A stretch of DNA of 64,000 nucleotides from Diplonema papillatum (lineage: Eukaryota; Euglenozoa; Diplonemea; Diplonemida; Diplonemidae), in contig JAPJBO010000089.1 of NCBI GenBank assembly GCA_030068145.1, forward strand, positions 124,001 to 188,000. Direction: 5' to 3'. Of the stretch, positions 42,540 to 51,793 are shown piece by piece. A program made the position numbers and the translations under genes. Under the pieces are notes generated by a model. It worked only from the letters and a program-made list of their open reading frames with translations. It was not told the origin of the DNA and made no database searches. Position 1 is the stretch's first letter. Every line of letters begins with the position of its first letter.

Positions 42540-42760
42540 GGGGTCGGCACACCAGCGAGATGTCCAGGACGAGAATCAACAGGGACCAGCTCTGGTCGTT
42601 GTTGTTCGCAGCTCCCGTGCCAATCACCACGGCACTGGCAAAAGAGCGCACAGAGAATTAAATGAACTGGTGCCGTGCGGGTGATGAGCATGAACACTAA
42701 ACTACTGCTCATCGCGGCGGGTTGTAGTGTTTCAAAAAGGTCAAAGCGCAAAATGCCCTG
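42540..42760 (-). pseudogene. Fragment of a fourth cyclase-like membrane gene
   Basis: The minus strand reads AANNNDQSWSLLILVLDISL followed by VCR and a stop. This aligns with ATNNFRPWALIVLLVDCVIV of paralogue 1 and NSYRAWPMLVLILDVSLIAR of paralogue 3, i.e. the third to fourth membrane spans. An adjacent frame holds a further hydrophobic stretch. The remainder of the gene is absent. Confidence 0.45.
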
Positions 42761-42899
42761 CTTTTTGCTTTGTTTGTGCGATTTAACCTGGTTAAACCGC
42801 TGCCAACGTTCTTTTCAGCTGTAACAAATACTGTCTCCAGAGAAGCAGAAATTGGTTGTCACAAAAAAACGCCACTCTGTGACACGAAAGGTGGAAGAA

Positions 42900-43510
42900 G
42901 GATGGAATAAATGTGAAAATGGTGAGAAAGAAAGCCGTTAGTTTGGCTTTCTTTTACTCGTTCCATTTGTTAAGCAAGACAGGGAGGGATCCTGTAGCAT
43001 CCTTCAGGTCGAAGCGCAAAATTCCTAAATTGCGGCTTTCGTTTGAAAAAAAAGGCCACTCTGTGACACGAAGATAGTACAAAAAGAGGAAGACTGGCCG
43101 CTCGAGCACACTCCGTGACTGGCAAGTCTGGGCTGAAGCGAGTAGGCCGTAGATGGGATGGAAGAAATGTGAAAACGGCGAGAAAGAAGGCCGCTAGTTT
43201 GGCTTTCTTTTACTCGTTCCATTTGTTAAGCAAGACAGGGAGGGATCCTGTAGCATCCTTCAGGTCGAAGCGCAAAATTCCTAAACTGCGGCTTTCGTTT
43301 GAAAAAAAAGGCCACTCTGTGACACGAAGATAGTACAAAAAGAGGAAGACTCGTGACTGGCAAGTCTGGGCTGAATCGAGTAGGCCGTAGATGGGATGAA
43401 AGAAATGTGAAAACGGCGAGAAAGAAGGCCGCTAGTTTGGCTTTTACTCGTTCCATTTGGTAAACAAGACAGGGAGGGATCCTGTAACATCCTTCAGTTA
43501 GATGATGGAG
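42900..43510. repeat. Tandem repeat of about 256 bp, 2.5 units, downstream of cyclase-like gene 2
   Basis: GGGAGGGATCCTGTAGCATC recurs at 42984, 43240 and 43474, so the spacing is 256 then 234 bp. Units contain GCCACTCTGTGACACGAAG and TTTACTCGTTCCATTTG. A single related unit lies at 46340-46600, downstream of gene 3, so the repeat belongs to the duplicated 3' flank. Confidence 0.85.
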
Positions 43511-43834
43511 GCAAAATGTTCTCCACCAAAAAGGACCAAACTGAATCGGTTCATCCCCTCTTGATAGACCGTGATAGACCGAAGAATACAGCACCGGGCA
43601 ATTCGACGCAGCTCTAGGGACTAGGGATGAACCTGATAGACCGTGGTGGACCGTGATTCACTGTGAGAAACAGCGGCAGGCACTTCGATGCAGTTTCAAG
43701 AGATAGGGACGGACCGGCTCACAAACGGTTTCGTCTTTCGCACCTAATCGTTCAGGGTGGTGAAGCTGCTTCCGGAATATACGGTTCAGAGTAGATACGA
43801 CGACATATTCGGTTAGACATGCAGCATTGTGTAC

Positions 43835-45727
43835 CTACAGTGCTACGTCAACAACAGACGACAGGCGCAATGCCCCACTGCTAGATTGCACCGCAGGCGA
43901 GTTGTCGAGCGTTCGGTCTGCGGTAAGAAGGCGCCGGGTGGCGGCAGGAATGACGATGGGAGGCGGGAGGGGAGAGCCCACCGCCGACGCTACTGTGGCA
44001 AGTTGAGGTTCGGTGACGCACGTCGGAAGAGAAGAAAGAATGGGCTGCTGTTTCAGGTAGGCGAGGCCGATTACTTCCGCGACGAGCGCTTGTTTGCTAT
44101 GATTCGCTCCAGCAACGTACATCCACTCCTCCGCATCGTTTACAATCTCCCCTTTGACCTCCCACAGGATAACTTGCTCGTCGTCTATACTCGAACGAAA
44201 GACGATGTTCTCGAAAACGAGGAGAGTCGAGTGCGAAATGCAGACGTCGTTCTGCACAACAGAGTCTACCAAAAGCGAAATATTCCAGTCCCGAGCAAGC
44301 CGCAAGATGGCACTGCACAAGGAGACAATCGGTCCAACAATGTTATACCGAATCATGCTCGAGCACCCAACATTGCCGTTCATTGAGGCAGAAGAGGTCA
44401 CGGCGATGTGTGAGAAAATGTCAGACTGTTCTAAGCCTGTCCTGATGGAACAAGCGGCGGTTACTGCTTTCGCACGATGTCCAAAGCATCTGCGGCTAGT
44501 GTTCCACGAAGCGATGATGCGATCGCCGTGGAAGTACTCTACTATCCCAACTGTCTGACCGATAGAAGCCAGGGAGTGGTGCAACAAAGTGAGCTGGACG
44601 TCTTCGAACCGAGAATTGGCCTGCTGAAGCAGGTGCACGTGCGACGACCTCACGTTCAGCATCAACAGAGTCACCGACTTGAGCAACAGGCCTTTTACGC
44701 TATTTCCCAGCTCTCCATCCAGAAAGCCTGAGACTTGCCTCTCGAACGACCGGCCCAAGCCGCCTCCGGGTACCTCCGGTGTGGCCGGGAACATGCTCGA
44801 GTGCCCCGTGCGTGACTTCTGAGACCTGGAGTCAAGGTCACCGCTTGAGGCCGGAGAATCATGGTCACTGCCACCGGCACGGTGCCGATCAAGGAGGCAC
44901 GACTGCGGGAGAAACGGCTCGTATGTCTTCAGATTCTGAAGCAGCTGGTGCAGGACTCGGTAGAAATCTTCCGGAATGGCGGTCTCGGCTTCATCGAGTA
45001 GCTTTTCCGCCCCCTGCAGATCAAATGCGACGAGTTGGCCGGTGATTTGCTCTGCGGCCATCACCGAATGTTTCATTCTCTCTTGCTCACAAAGCATCTT
45101 TTTGCAAAACCCCCTTGTGCAGACGAAGTCAAGAATCAACACCAAACTCGTCACGAGAATGTCGGACAAATGATATATAACCCAACGTGGGCAGGGCGGT
45201 TTGGCGCAGTTGCAGCCGAGCCTCCTGGCTTCGTAGTCGGGGTCCCCAATGTCGTAGAGCCCGATTCTCCAAGTATCCTCCATCGTGCACACCAGCAGCC
45301 ACAGCAAGCAGCAGGCAAAACCAATGTTTGTCACCCATTGACCTAGCCTCGTAACCAAAATGACATCCAGAACTAGAACCAGAAGCGGCCAGACTCGATA
45401 CCTGACACGTGAAGCGCAAAGGTAGTCGACGTATACAATAGTCCAAAAGCTGCTGACGAGGAAGAACAGAATCATGACTTCGGGGACCTTTCGAACGACG
45501 AGTATGTAAACGAAACACGGCAATACCGTGACTACCTGCCACAGTGCAACACCGGCTAGCAGGTGAGCTACGTCTGAGCTCCCCAAAGTGCACAGGGCAA
45601 GCACAGAAGGCACAAGAGTAGCAATCATTATTCTCGGCACGACGCTCTTGCGCACGCGCAGAGCATCGGTATCGGTCGCGGCTTCCAAGTACCTGTCGAG
45701 TGACAGCGAAGGAAACGAGGTACGCAT
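43835..45727 (-). CDS. Multi-pass membrane protein with class III cyclase-like domain, paralogue 2
   Basis: 630 residues. About six hydrophobic segments lie in the first 230 residues, including WPLLVLVLDVILVTRLGQW. Then come the linker YEPFLPQSC, a variable spacer, and the cyclase-like domain. In the domain, HGDRIIASWN keeps the second Asp, GNVGCSSMIRYNIVG keeps the Gly loop, and the first metal Asp is missing (LLMLNV), as is the Asn/Arg motif. The 3' half, from KGLLLKSVTLLMLNV on, is nearly identical to paralogue 3, while the 5' half is only distantly similar. Probably a membrane sensor-like pseudocyclase. Confidence 0.7.
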   Translation of the reverse strand: MRTSFPSLSLDRYLEAATDTDALRVRKSVVPRIMIATLVPSVLALCTLGSSDVAHLLAGVALWQVVTVLPCFVYILVVRKVPEVMILFFLVSSFWTIVYVDYLCASRVRYRVWPLLVLVLDVILVTRLGQWVTNIGFACCLLWLLVCTMEDTWRIGLYDIGDPDYEARRLGCNCAKPPCPRWVIYHLSDILVTSLVLILDFVCTRGFCKKMLCEQERMKHSVMAAEQITGQLVAFDLQGAEKLLDEAETAIPEDFYRVLHQLLQNLKTYEPFLPQSCLLDRHRAGGSDHDSPASSGDLDSRSQKSRTGHSSMFPATPEVPGGGLGRSFERQVSGFLDGELGNSVKGLLLKSVTLLMLNVRSSHVHLLQQANSRFEDVQLTLLHHSLASIGQTVGIVEYFHGDRIIASWNTSRRCFGHRAKAVTAACSIRTGLEQSDIFSHIAVTSSASMNGNVGCSSMIRYNIVGPIVSLCSAILRLARDWNISLLVDSVVQNDVCISHSTLLVFENIVFRSSIDDEQVILWEVKGEIVNDAEEWMYVAGANHSKQALVAEVIGLAYLKQQPILSSLPTCVTEPQLATVASAVGSPLPPPIVIPAATRRLLTADRTLDNSPAVQSSSGALRLSSVVDVAL

Positions 45728-46230
45728 CTTTCTGGCGGTGTCCTCCCCCTATTTGCCTGGCTGGTGCGCCGGTGTCTTTGGTTGGATTCGAAGGAAGCCC
45801 CTTCTCCCTGACAGCAAGCTTCAAAGCGTGAGAGATCCGGGCAGGGAAACAACGCTGGCGCGCAATCCCCACAAAGCACCCTCGACAACCTCTCCCGCTC
45901 GGCCTGCACGGAATTGCCGTAGTGACCGTACAGTGGACGGCACTTTTAGTCGCGACACGCATATGTAAGAAGCGGGCCGCCTCGTAGGCACGACGTTGCT
46001 CAGCTGCGTCAAACAGCGGAGGACACGTACGACAACAAAATCAGCTACACGATTGTCATCTTCGATGCCACATCCTTCCTCACGCGCTGCAACTCGTCGT
46101 CACCGGACTGTGAGGCCTGGGCACTTCCAAACCTGGCGTCGTCATTTCTCCCACACCTTTCCAATGGCACGCGTTGGTGTCGGTGTAGTTCCAAAAAGGC
46201 GAAGCACAAAATGCCCTAATCGCTGCTTTC

Positions 46231-46297
46231 AGAGTTAAAGTTCGCTTGAAACTCCGGGGTTTTAGGGTCTCCGTGTGACCGGTCATGAATGGGTTCT
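46231..46297 (+). repeat. Short dispersed repeat (GTTCGCTTGA family)
   Basis: The clearest member: AGAGTTAAAGTTCGCTTGA, then GGGGTTTTAGGGTCTCCG and TGACCGGTCATGAATGGG. Confidence 0.75.
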
Positions 46298-46339
46298 CCT
46301 AGAGCAAGAAAAGGCTGTATGGTTACGGGTTGTATATTT

Positions 46340-46620
46340 GGTTCACGCTTTCGTTTGAAGAAATGTGAAAAACGCCACTTTGAGACACGAAAGGTAGTAC
46401 AAAAAGAGAAGACTGGCCGCTGGAGCACAACCCGTGACTGGCAAGTCTGGGACGGACTGAAGCGAGTAGGTCGCAGATGGGCTGGAAGAAATTGTGAAAA
46501 CGGCGAGAAAGAAGGCCGTTATTGGGCTTGTTCTTTTCTCGTTCCATTTGTTAAACATGACAGGGAGGGATCCTGCTGCCATCCTTCGGTTGGATGAAAG
46601 GCAAAATGGTTTCCACCGTA
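46340..46620. repeat. Single copy of the 256-bp repeat downstream of cyclase-like gene 3
   Basis: Matches the array at 42900-43510 (GACACGAAAGGTAGTACAAA, GACTGGCAAGTCTGGG, TGACAGGGAGGGATCCTG). Its presence shows that the duplication shared by genes 2 and 3 covers their 3' flanks. Confidence 0.8.
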
Positions 46621-46748
46621 AGGATCAGACGGAATTATCTTTCGTACCTAATCAGGGTGGTGAACCTGCTCTGGAATATAGATACGACGACCTATTCCAG
46701 CGTTATTTGTGGATTAGTTTATTCCGTTAGACGCGCAGCATTGTGCAC

Positions 46749-48605
46749 CTACAGTGCTACGTCAACAACAGACGACAGCCGCAGTGCCCCACTGCTAGAT
46801 TGCACCGCAGGCGAGTTGTCGAGCGTTCGGTCTGCGGTAAGAAGGCGCCGGGTGGCGGCAGGAATGACGATGGGAGGCGGGAGGGGAGAGCCCACCGCCG
46901 ACACTACTGTGGCAAGTTGAGGTTCGGTGACGCACGTCGGCAGACACGAGGGAATGGGCTGCTGCTTCAGGTAGGCGAGCCCGATTACTTCCGCGACGAG
47001 CGCTTGTTTGCTATGATTCGCTCCAGAAACGTACATCCACTCCTCCGCATCGTTTACAATCTCCCCTTTGACCTCCCATAGGATAACTTGCTCGTCGTCT
47101 GTACCCGAACGGAAGACGATGTTTTCGAAAACGAGGAGAGTCGAGTGCGAAATGCAGACGTCGTTCTGCACAACAGAGTCTACCAAAAGCGAAATATTCC
47201 AGTCCCGAGCAAGCCGCAAGATGGCACTGCACACGGGGACAATCGGTCCAACAATGTTATACCGAATCATGCTCGAGCACCCAACATTGCCGTTCATTGA
47301 GGCAGAAGAGGTCACGGCGATGTGTGAGAAAATGTCAGACTGTTCTAAGCCTGTCCTGATGGAACAAGCGGCGGTTACTGCTTTCGCACGATGTCCAAAG
47401 CATCTGCGGCTAGTGTTCCACGAAGCGATGATGCGATCGCCGTGGAAGTACTCTACTATCCCAACTGTCTGACCGATAGAAGCCAGGGAGTGGTGCAACA
47501 AAGTGAGCTGGACGTCTTCGAACCGAGAATTGGCCTGCTGAAGCAGGTGCACGTGCGACGACCTCACGTTCAGCATCAACAGAGTCACCGACTTGAGCAA
47601 CAGGCCTTTTGCGCTACTTACAAGCTCGCCATGAGAGCCTGATTGCCTGTTGTTGCTACACCTTCGGCGTATCTCCGTTGTGGCTGGGAACTTGTCGATG
47701 ACACTGGTGGCGGACGACGACGAGGTGTCTGGATCGTTGCCAAAATCTCCCAGCGGGAGCACAGATTGCGGCAGAAACGGCTCGTAGGCTTTCAGGTTTT
47801 GCAAGAGATGCTCCAGGACCGCGCGAAAGTCCTCCGGGACGGCAGTCGCCATACCCAGGAGGTTGTCCGCTTTTTCGAGGTCGAAGGCGGCCAAATGACC
47901 AGCGATCTGCTCCGCTGCACGCACCGACTGCTTCATTTTCTCTTGCTCTTCCAACATCCTCCTGGAGAACGACCTCGTGCACAGGAAGTCCAGCCCCAAA
48001 GCCAAACTCGTCACGGCCAGCTGACCGATGCCGGAAAGCCACGCACGCTGGCAAGGCGGCTTCTCACAATCACAGGACTCTCTTCTCTGATCATAATCCG
48101 GATCGCCGATGTCGTAAAACCCGATGCGAGTGCATTCTTCGACCATGCACACCAACAGCCACAGCGTGCAGCCGACGACGCACACATCGCTGACCCACTC
48201 GCCGACTCTTGCGATTAACGAGACATCTAGGATCAGAACTAACATCGGCCACGCTCGGTACGAATTGGTTGTGACTCCGATGTAGTCCAAGAACAAAGTA
48301 GATGCGGAACAAGCGAAGAGAAGGAACACGACTAAGAAATCGGTGATGCACCGAAAATACAGGACGTGGCCAAGGGCGAAAGCAACGATCGATACAATGT
48401 AGATGGAGCAGATGGCGTACCCGTTCAATCCTATGGAATAAGTGATGGCGAGGGTGTACAAGGCAGGCGCCAGCAGGGCGGCCATTACCTTGGGGATGAT
48501 GTTCTTCCGCACAAGCTGCACAGCGCCATCTTTCTCGTCTCGAAGATAGTCGTCAAGCGGCCGGAGCAGGATGCCGCATAATCGAGACATCAAAAGCGTG
48601 TCCAC
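46749..48605 (-). CDS. Multi-pass membrane protein with class III cyclase-like domain, paralogue 3
   Basis: 618 residues with the same layout as paralogues 1 and 2: a hydrophobic six-span N-terminal part, the linker YEPFLPQSVLPLGDF (almost as in paralogue 1), and a cyclase-like domain nearly identical to paralogue 2. The spacer SSSATSVIDKFPATTE resembles the Ser-rich spacer of paralogue 1, so the protein looks like a mosaic. Catalytic positions are missing as in paralogue 2. It is in tandem with paralogue 2 at about 1 kb spacing, in the same direction. Confidence 0.7.
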   Translation of the reverse strand: MDTLLMSRLCGILLRPLDDYLRDEKDGAVQLVRKNIIPKVMAALLAPALYTLAITYSIGLNGYAICSIYIVSIVAFALGHVLYFRCITDFLVVFLLFACSASTLFLDYIGVTTNSYRAWPMLVLILDVSLIARVGEWVSDVCVVGCTLWLLVCMVEECTRIGFYDIGDPDYDQRRESCDCEKPPCQRAWLSGIGQLAVTSLALGLDFLCTRSFSRRMLEEQEKMKQSVRAAEQIAGHLAAFDLEKADNLLGMATAVPEDFRAVLEHLLQNLKAYEPFLPQSVLPLGDFGNDPDTSSSSATSVIDKFPATTEIRRRCSNNRQSGSHGELVSSAKGLLLKSVTLLMLNVRSSHVHLLQQANSRFEDVQLTLLHHSLASIGQTVGIVEYFHGDRIIASWNTSRRCFGHRAKAVTAACSIRTGLEQSDIFSHIAVTSSASMNGNVGCSSMIRYNIVGPIVPVCSAILRLARDWNISLLVDSVVQNDVCISHSTLLVFENIVFRSGTDDEQVILWEVKGEIVNDAEEWMYVSGANHSKQALVAEVIGLAYLKQQPIPSCLPTCVTEPQLATVVSAVGSPLPPPIVIPAATRRLLTADRTLDNSPAVQSSSGALRLSSVVDVAL

Positions 48606-49925
48606 TCACACACGCAGAATGGTCTCTTTTCCTTTTTCCGGAGGCAACAAGCCTACCTGAAGGTGTTGGTCGTTACCCGTGGAATTTAACTTCGATATGT
48701 CAAAAAACTGTTTGTTCGTGTCACCAACTAGATCTGTTGTCGATCGCACTGGGTTTCTACTTGCATGCCTTATTTCTGTGTCGTATACACCAGGTACTTC
48801 CCGAAGGTTCCGAAATTCCAACTTCCGTTTCACATCTTGAGCACCTCTGCATAAATTGTGTGTCCCCCATCAATAATGGCAGGGACGTGATCAGTGCAAG
48901 CTGATGACTTGCGCCTACTAGGCATTCCTCATTCAAGGAGAATAATTGCAATCATCGATCCTCATCACGACGCAAGCTCAAAAGATTTTCCATCCTCTTC
49001 AAGATAGGTAGCCGGAAGGCTCTCAAACTCGTTTAATGCGTCAGTGTAGTGCGCGTGCAGCCTAGGACATTAAGGAGCATCACAGACCTGCTATTGGCTC
49101 GCTCTTCCGCGCGCTATAAGTCGCGCGCAGTTCCACAGCTGGTTGGAACACGGGTGGCCTTCCTTAGTCGTTTGCAGCATATCGGGATCGTTCATGCTGG
49201 AAATGGCACCAGGTGCAACGTTGCCCAGATGTACGGCCAGAAGCGATGTCCAGGGAGAGAAGAGCTGGAGACTGAGAGAGAGACAAGTTAGAGTGCGGGA
49301 ACCATCTTTCAGGAAGCTTCCGGGTATAATTAGTACCCGATATGTCCGGGGGGCTCTATCCCGTGCAGGCTCATGTTTCGTCGGATTCTGTACCTTCGAA
49401 GTACAAGTAGTACCCGCCCGTAAGGAGTAGCACCTGCCACGTGCGTAGTAGCAAATTGCCACGACAGTCCCCACAAAACAATGAAGAACCGCGAGACTGC
49501 GGACAAACAAGGTCGTTGCGGTGCACTGAGTAGCGCACCACGAAGACGCACTGGCCAACCCTTGCCGATCCCCAACTTCGGGAAAGCATTCGAAGGAACA
49601 TCACATGGGCATTTCTCCCGCTGTGCTAACATGAAAGGAACGGTGTTACCGATGGGCATCCGAATACGTGAACACGAAGAAACGCGAGGAACGCAGGGAA
49701 AGGCAGACCGGAGAGCCCAAGCATGGATACGCGCAAAGGTGCACCCCCCCCGTTCGCGACCGAGAAGACGCGGTGAAAAGGCCTGGGCGCCCCATTGGTA
49801 TGTACTCCACACACAGGAAGTCGCGACGGAGCGTGTGCGTCAAGAAGCGCCGGCCAGCGGATGAGCTAGCTGCGCAGCAGCGAAAGACACACACCAGCTG
49901 CTTAACACCACACGAGCAAAAGCGC
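48606..49925. other. No gene assigned; possible downstream exons of the 50-kb gene
   Basis: A minus-strand frame at 49330-49812 includes a hydrophobic run (RFFIVLWGLSWQFATTHVAG) and could belong to the gene whose exon is at 49930-50096. No splice chain could be proven. Confidence 0.35.
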
Positions 49926-49929
49926 GTAC

Positions 49930-50096
49930 CTGCGAGAGCAGCGAACCGCCTCGGTTTCGTCCTATCCGAATATAGTTCATCATCTTTAATATCCCAAGAA
50001 GTGTAGTTGACCTCAAATCATCTGGATCGGGTTGTGCTGCGTCCTCAAAGATTGGCACGTCTCTCAACCTGTCACGCTTGGCAATGGACAACGCCC
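49930..50096 (-). CDS. Internal exon of an unknown gene
   Basis: Bounded by a 3' splice site (GCGCGGCAG) and a 5' splice site (CGCAG then GTACGC). It reads ALSIAKRDRLRDVPIFEDAA, then PDPDDLRSTTLLGILKMMNY. A first exon may start at MPMSNMALEPFDEFAKR (50328), but the phase of the connecting intron was not settled. No family recognised. Confidence 0.4.
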
Positions 50097-50356
50097 CTGC
50101 CGCGCGAGGGGACGACTCCCACCGCGGCAGCATCGACCGCGAGAGACAACTCCTGGCACGGCGGGATACCGGGGGTGCATCGACTGTCAACAAGCCCAAA
50201 GTTAAGCGTGGTCGGACTTCTCCGTGAAAGGCAAGGGACCACAACCCCACACACACGGCTTGCTTGGGGCCGACCAGCCTTTTCGCGAATTCATCAAAAG
50301 GCTCCAGCGCCATGTTGGACATGGGCATCGCAGCACAGCGACTAGTGGCTGCGCCC

Positions 50357-50794
50357 TCATTCCTCAGTAGACAGTCGCACTAGACGGTTTGCTCGCGGTT
50401 CCGACTTCAGCTTCTCCAGTCGCATCGCTTTGTACTGCTCCCAGTTGTTGACGATGGCGGCAATCTTTGCCTTGTCGGTGGTAAGCTTCATGGAGACGTC
50501 CCGCTCCTTGAGATTCTGCAGGGCGAAGGCAGCATCGTACAGCGTGGGGAACTCGTTCTGCAGGGAGAATTGGACGAGGCTGTTGTAGCTGGCCTCGGGC
50601 TCCGTGGCCTCGTTGAGGACGCGCCGCATGCGGCGGCCCAGCCACGGCTGCTCGAACCGCTTGATGATCTTCTGCGAGTCGACGCTGTCCTTCCCGAGCT
50701 TCTCCCGCACGAGGAACGTGGCCTTCGGGTTGAGCCCCTGCTGCCACCGCTCCATCACGGGGGGTGCGCGTAACACCTGCGCCCGCCGCAGCAT
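50357..50794 (-). CDS. Small basic, possibly mitochondrial protein
   Basis: 145 residues. The start MLRRAQVLRAPPVMERWQQG is Arg-rich without acids for 14 residues, as in a mitochondrial presequence. The rest is helical and charged (NEFPTLYDAAFALQNLKERD, WEQYKAMRLEKLKSEPR). The length and composition fit a small respiratory-chain or ribosomal subunit, but I cannot name it. Confidence 0.55.
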   Translation of the reverse strand: MLRRAQVLRAPPVMERWQQGLNPKATFLVREKLGKDSVDSQKIIKRFEQPWLGRRMRRVLNEATEPEASYNSLVQFSLQNEFPTLYDAAFALQNLKERDVSMKLTTDKAKIAAIVNNWEQYKAMRLEKLKSEPRANRLVRLSTEE

Positions 50795-51360
50795 TTTGTA
50801 ACTCGGTTTGTCCTGCTGGGTGCAACGGAATGGAGCCCACTCCTATTTCCTGAGGTGCATCGAAATTGCCTGCTGCTGATTACCAAAGTCGGGGAAGTGG
50901 CCATTTTGGCGCATGTTCCTTCCCCTGGCAGCTTCATCCTTCTACCCAGCTCCGGTTTCTTGCAGACAGCTCCATACGCATCGCCGGCAGTGCCGACATG
51001 CTGCGGCGCGTCATGTGACTCGGCGATAGCTACGCGGAGAACAGGAGTGGATAAGGGGAACCAAAACGCCTTTTCTTATTGCGCGAAACGACACGATTGG
51101 CGTGCTGCTTTGCGTGTCAAACAAGGAAGTGTCGCGTGGCTAGAGGGGTCTGGGGTGAATAGGAGTCAAGCTAAGAATAATCACATTAAGGGATTGTCGA
51201 AGGGAAAAAAAGGTCTCTCTCTCTTATTTCAAAGCAAGGTCGTTCGCTCTAAATGGGGATCACCTTCGGCCAGAATTATGATGCCGGAAACACTCGGAGG
51301 GCCGCCCTGTGCTTATTTGGACAGAAACTAGAGGGGAGAGACGCAATGCAACTACAAAGC
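50795..51360. other. No gene recognised
   Basis: Spacer between the small gene and the dispersed repeat; only unsupported short ORFs. Confidence 0.5.
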
Positions 51361-51364
51361 AGGT

Positions 51365-51600
51365 TTGTTGAACGCTTTTGCCCCGGCGCTGAGCTCGTTA
51401 CCTCCTTTTTTTTAAGATTTCGAAACTGGCGACTTCCTCGAGTATTTCCTACCTTTGTTGAACGCCTACGCCACTAAACCCACATTTACCTGTGTTTCGT
51501 GCGGGCTACAGCACAGTTACCTCCTTTGATCTTTCGCAACTGGTCTCCTCAAGCATTTCCTACAAGGTGCTTATACAAAAAACGAAAGTGCGTAGCTTGT
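51365..51600 (+). repeat. Dispersed repeat, copy 2 (one full unit and one partial unit)
   Basis: 51458-51590 matches the reverse of 8070-8205 over about 135 bp. 51365-51457 is a shorter, diverged unit of the same family in direct orientation. Confidence 0.65.
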
Positions 51601-51793
51601 TATATTCTTGTTGTTCATTGAAGAAGTGTGAAAGCAGCGAGTCCTTCTACCGACCCCCGGCGGCAGCATACATCTTTTTTGGCAACTTTGTCCACTTCGT
51701 CTTGAGCAGGTAGGATCCGCTGGTCTCGTGTTAACGCCAGCGGAAAATAGGTTCCTTCTCGGCGCTTTTTTTCTTCGTCTCAGGCAGGTCGGT

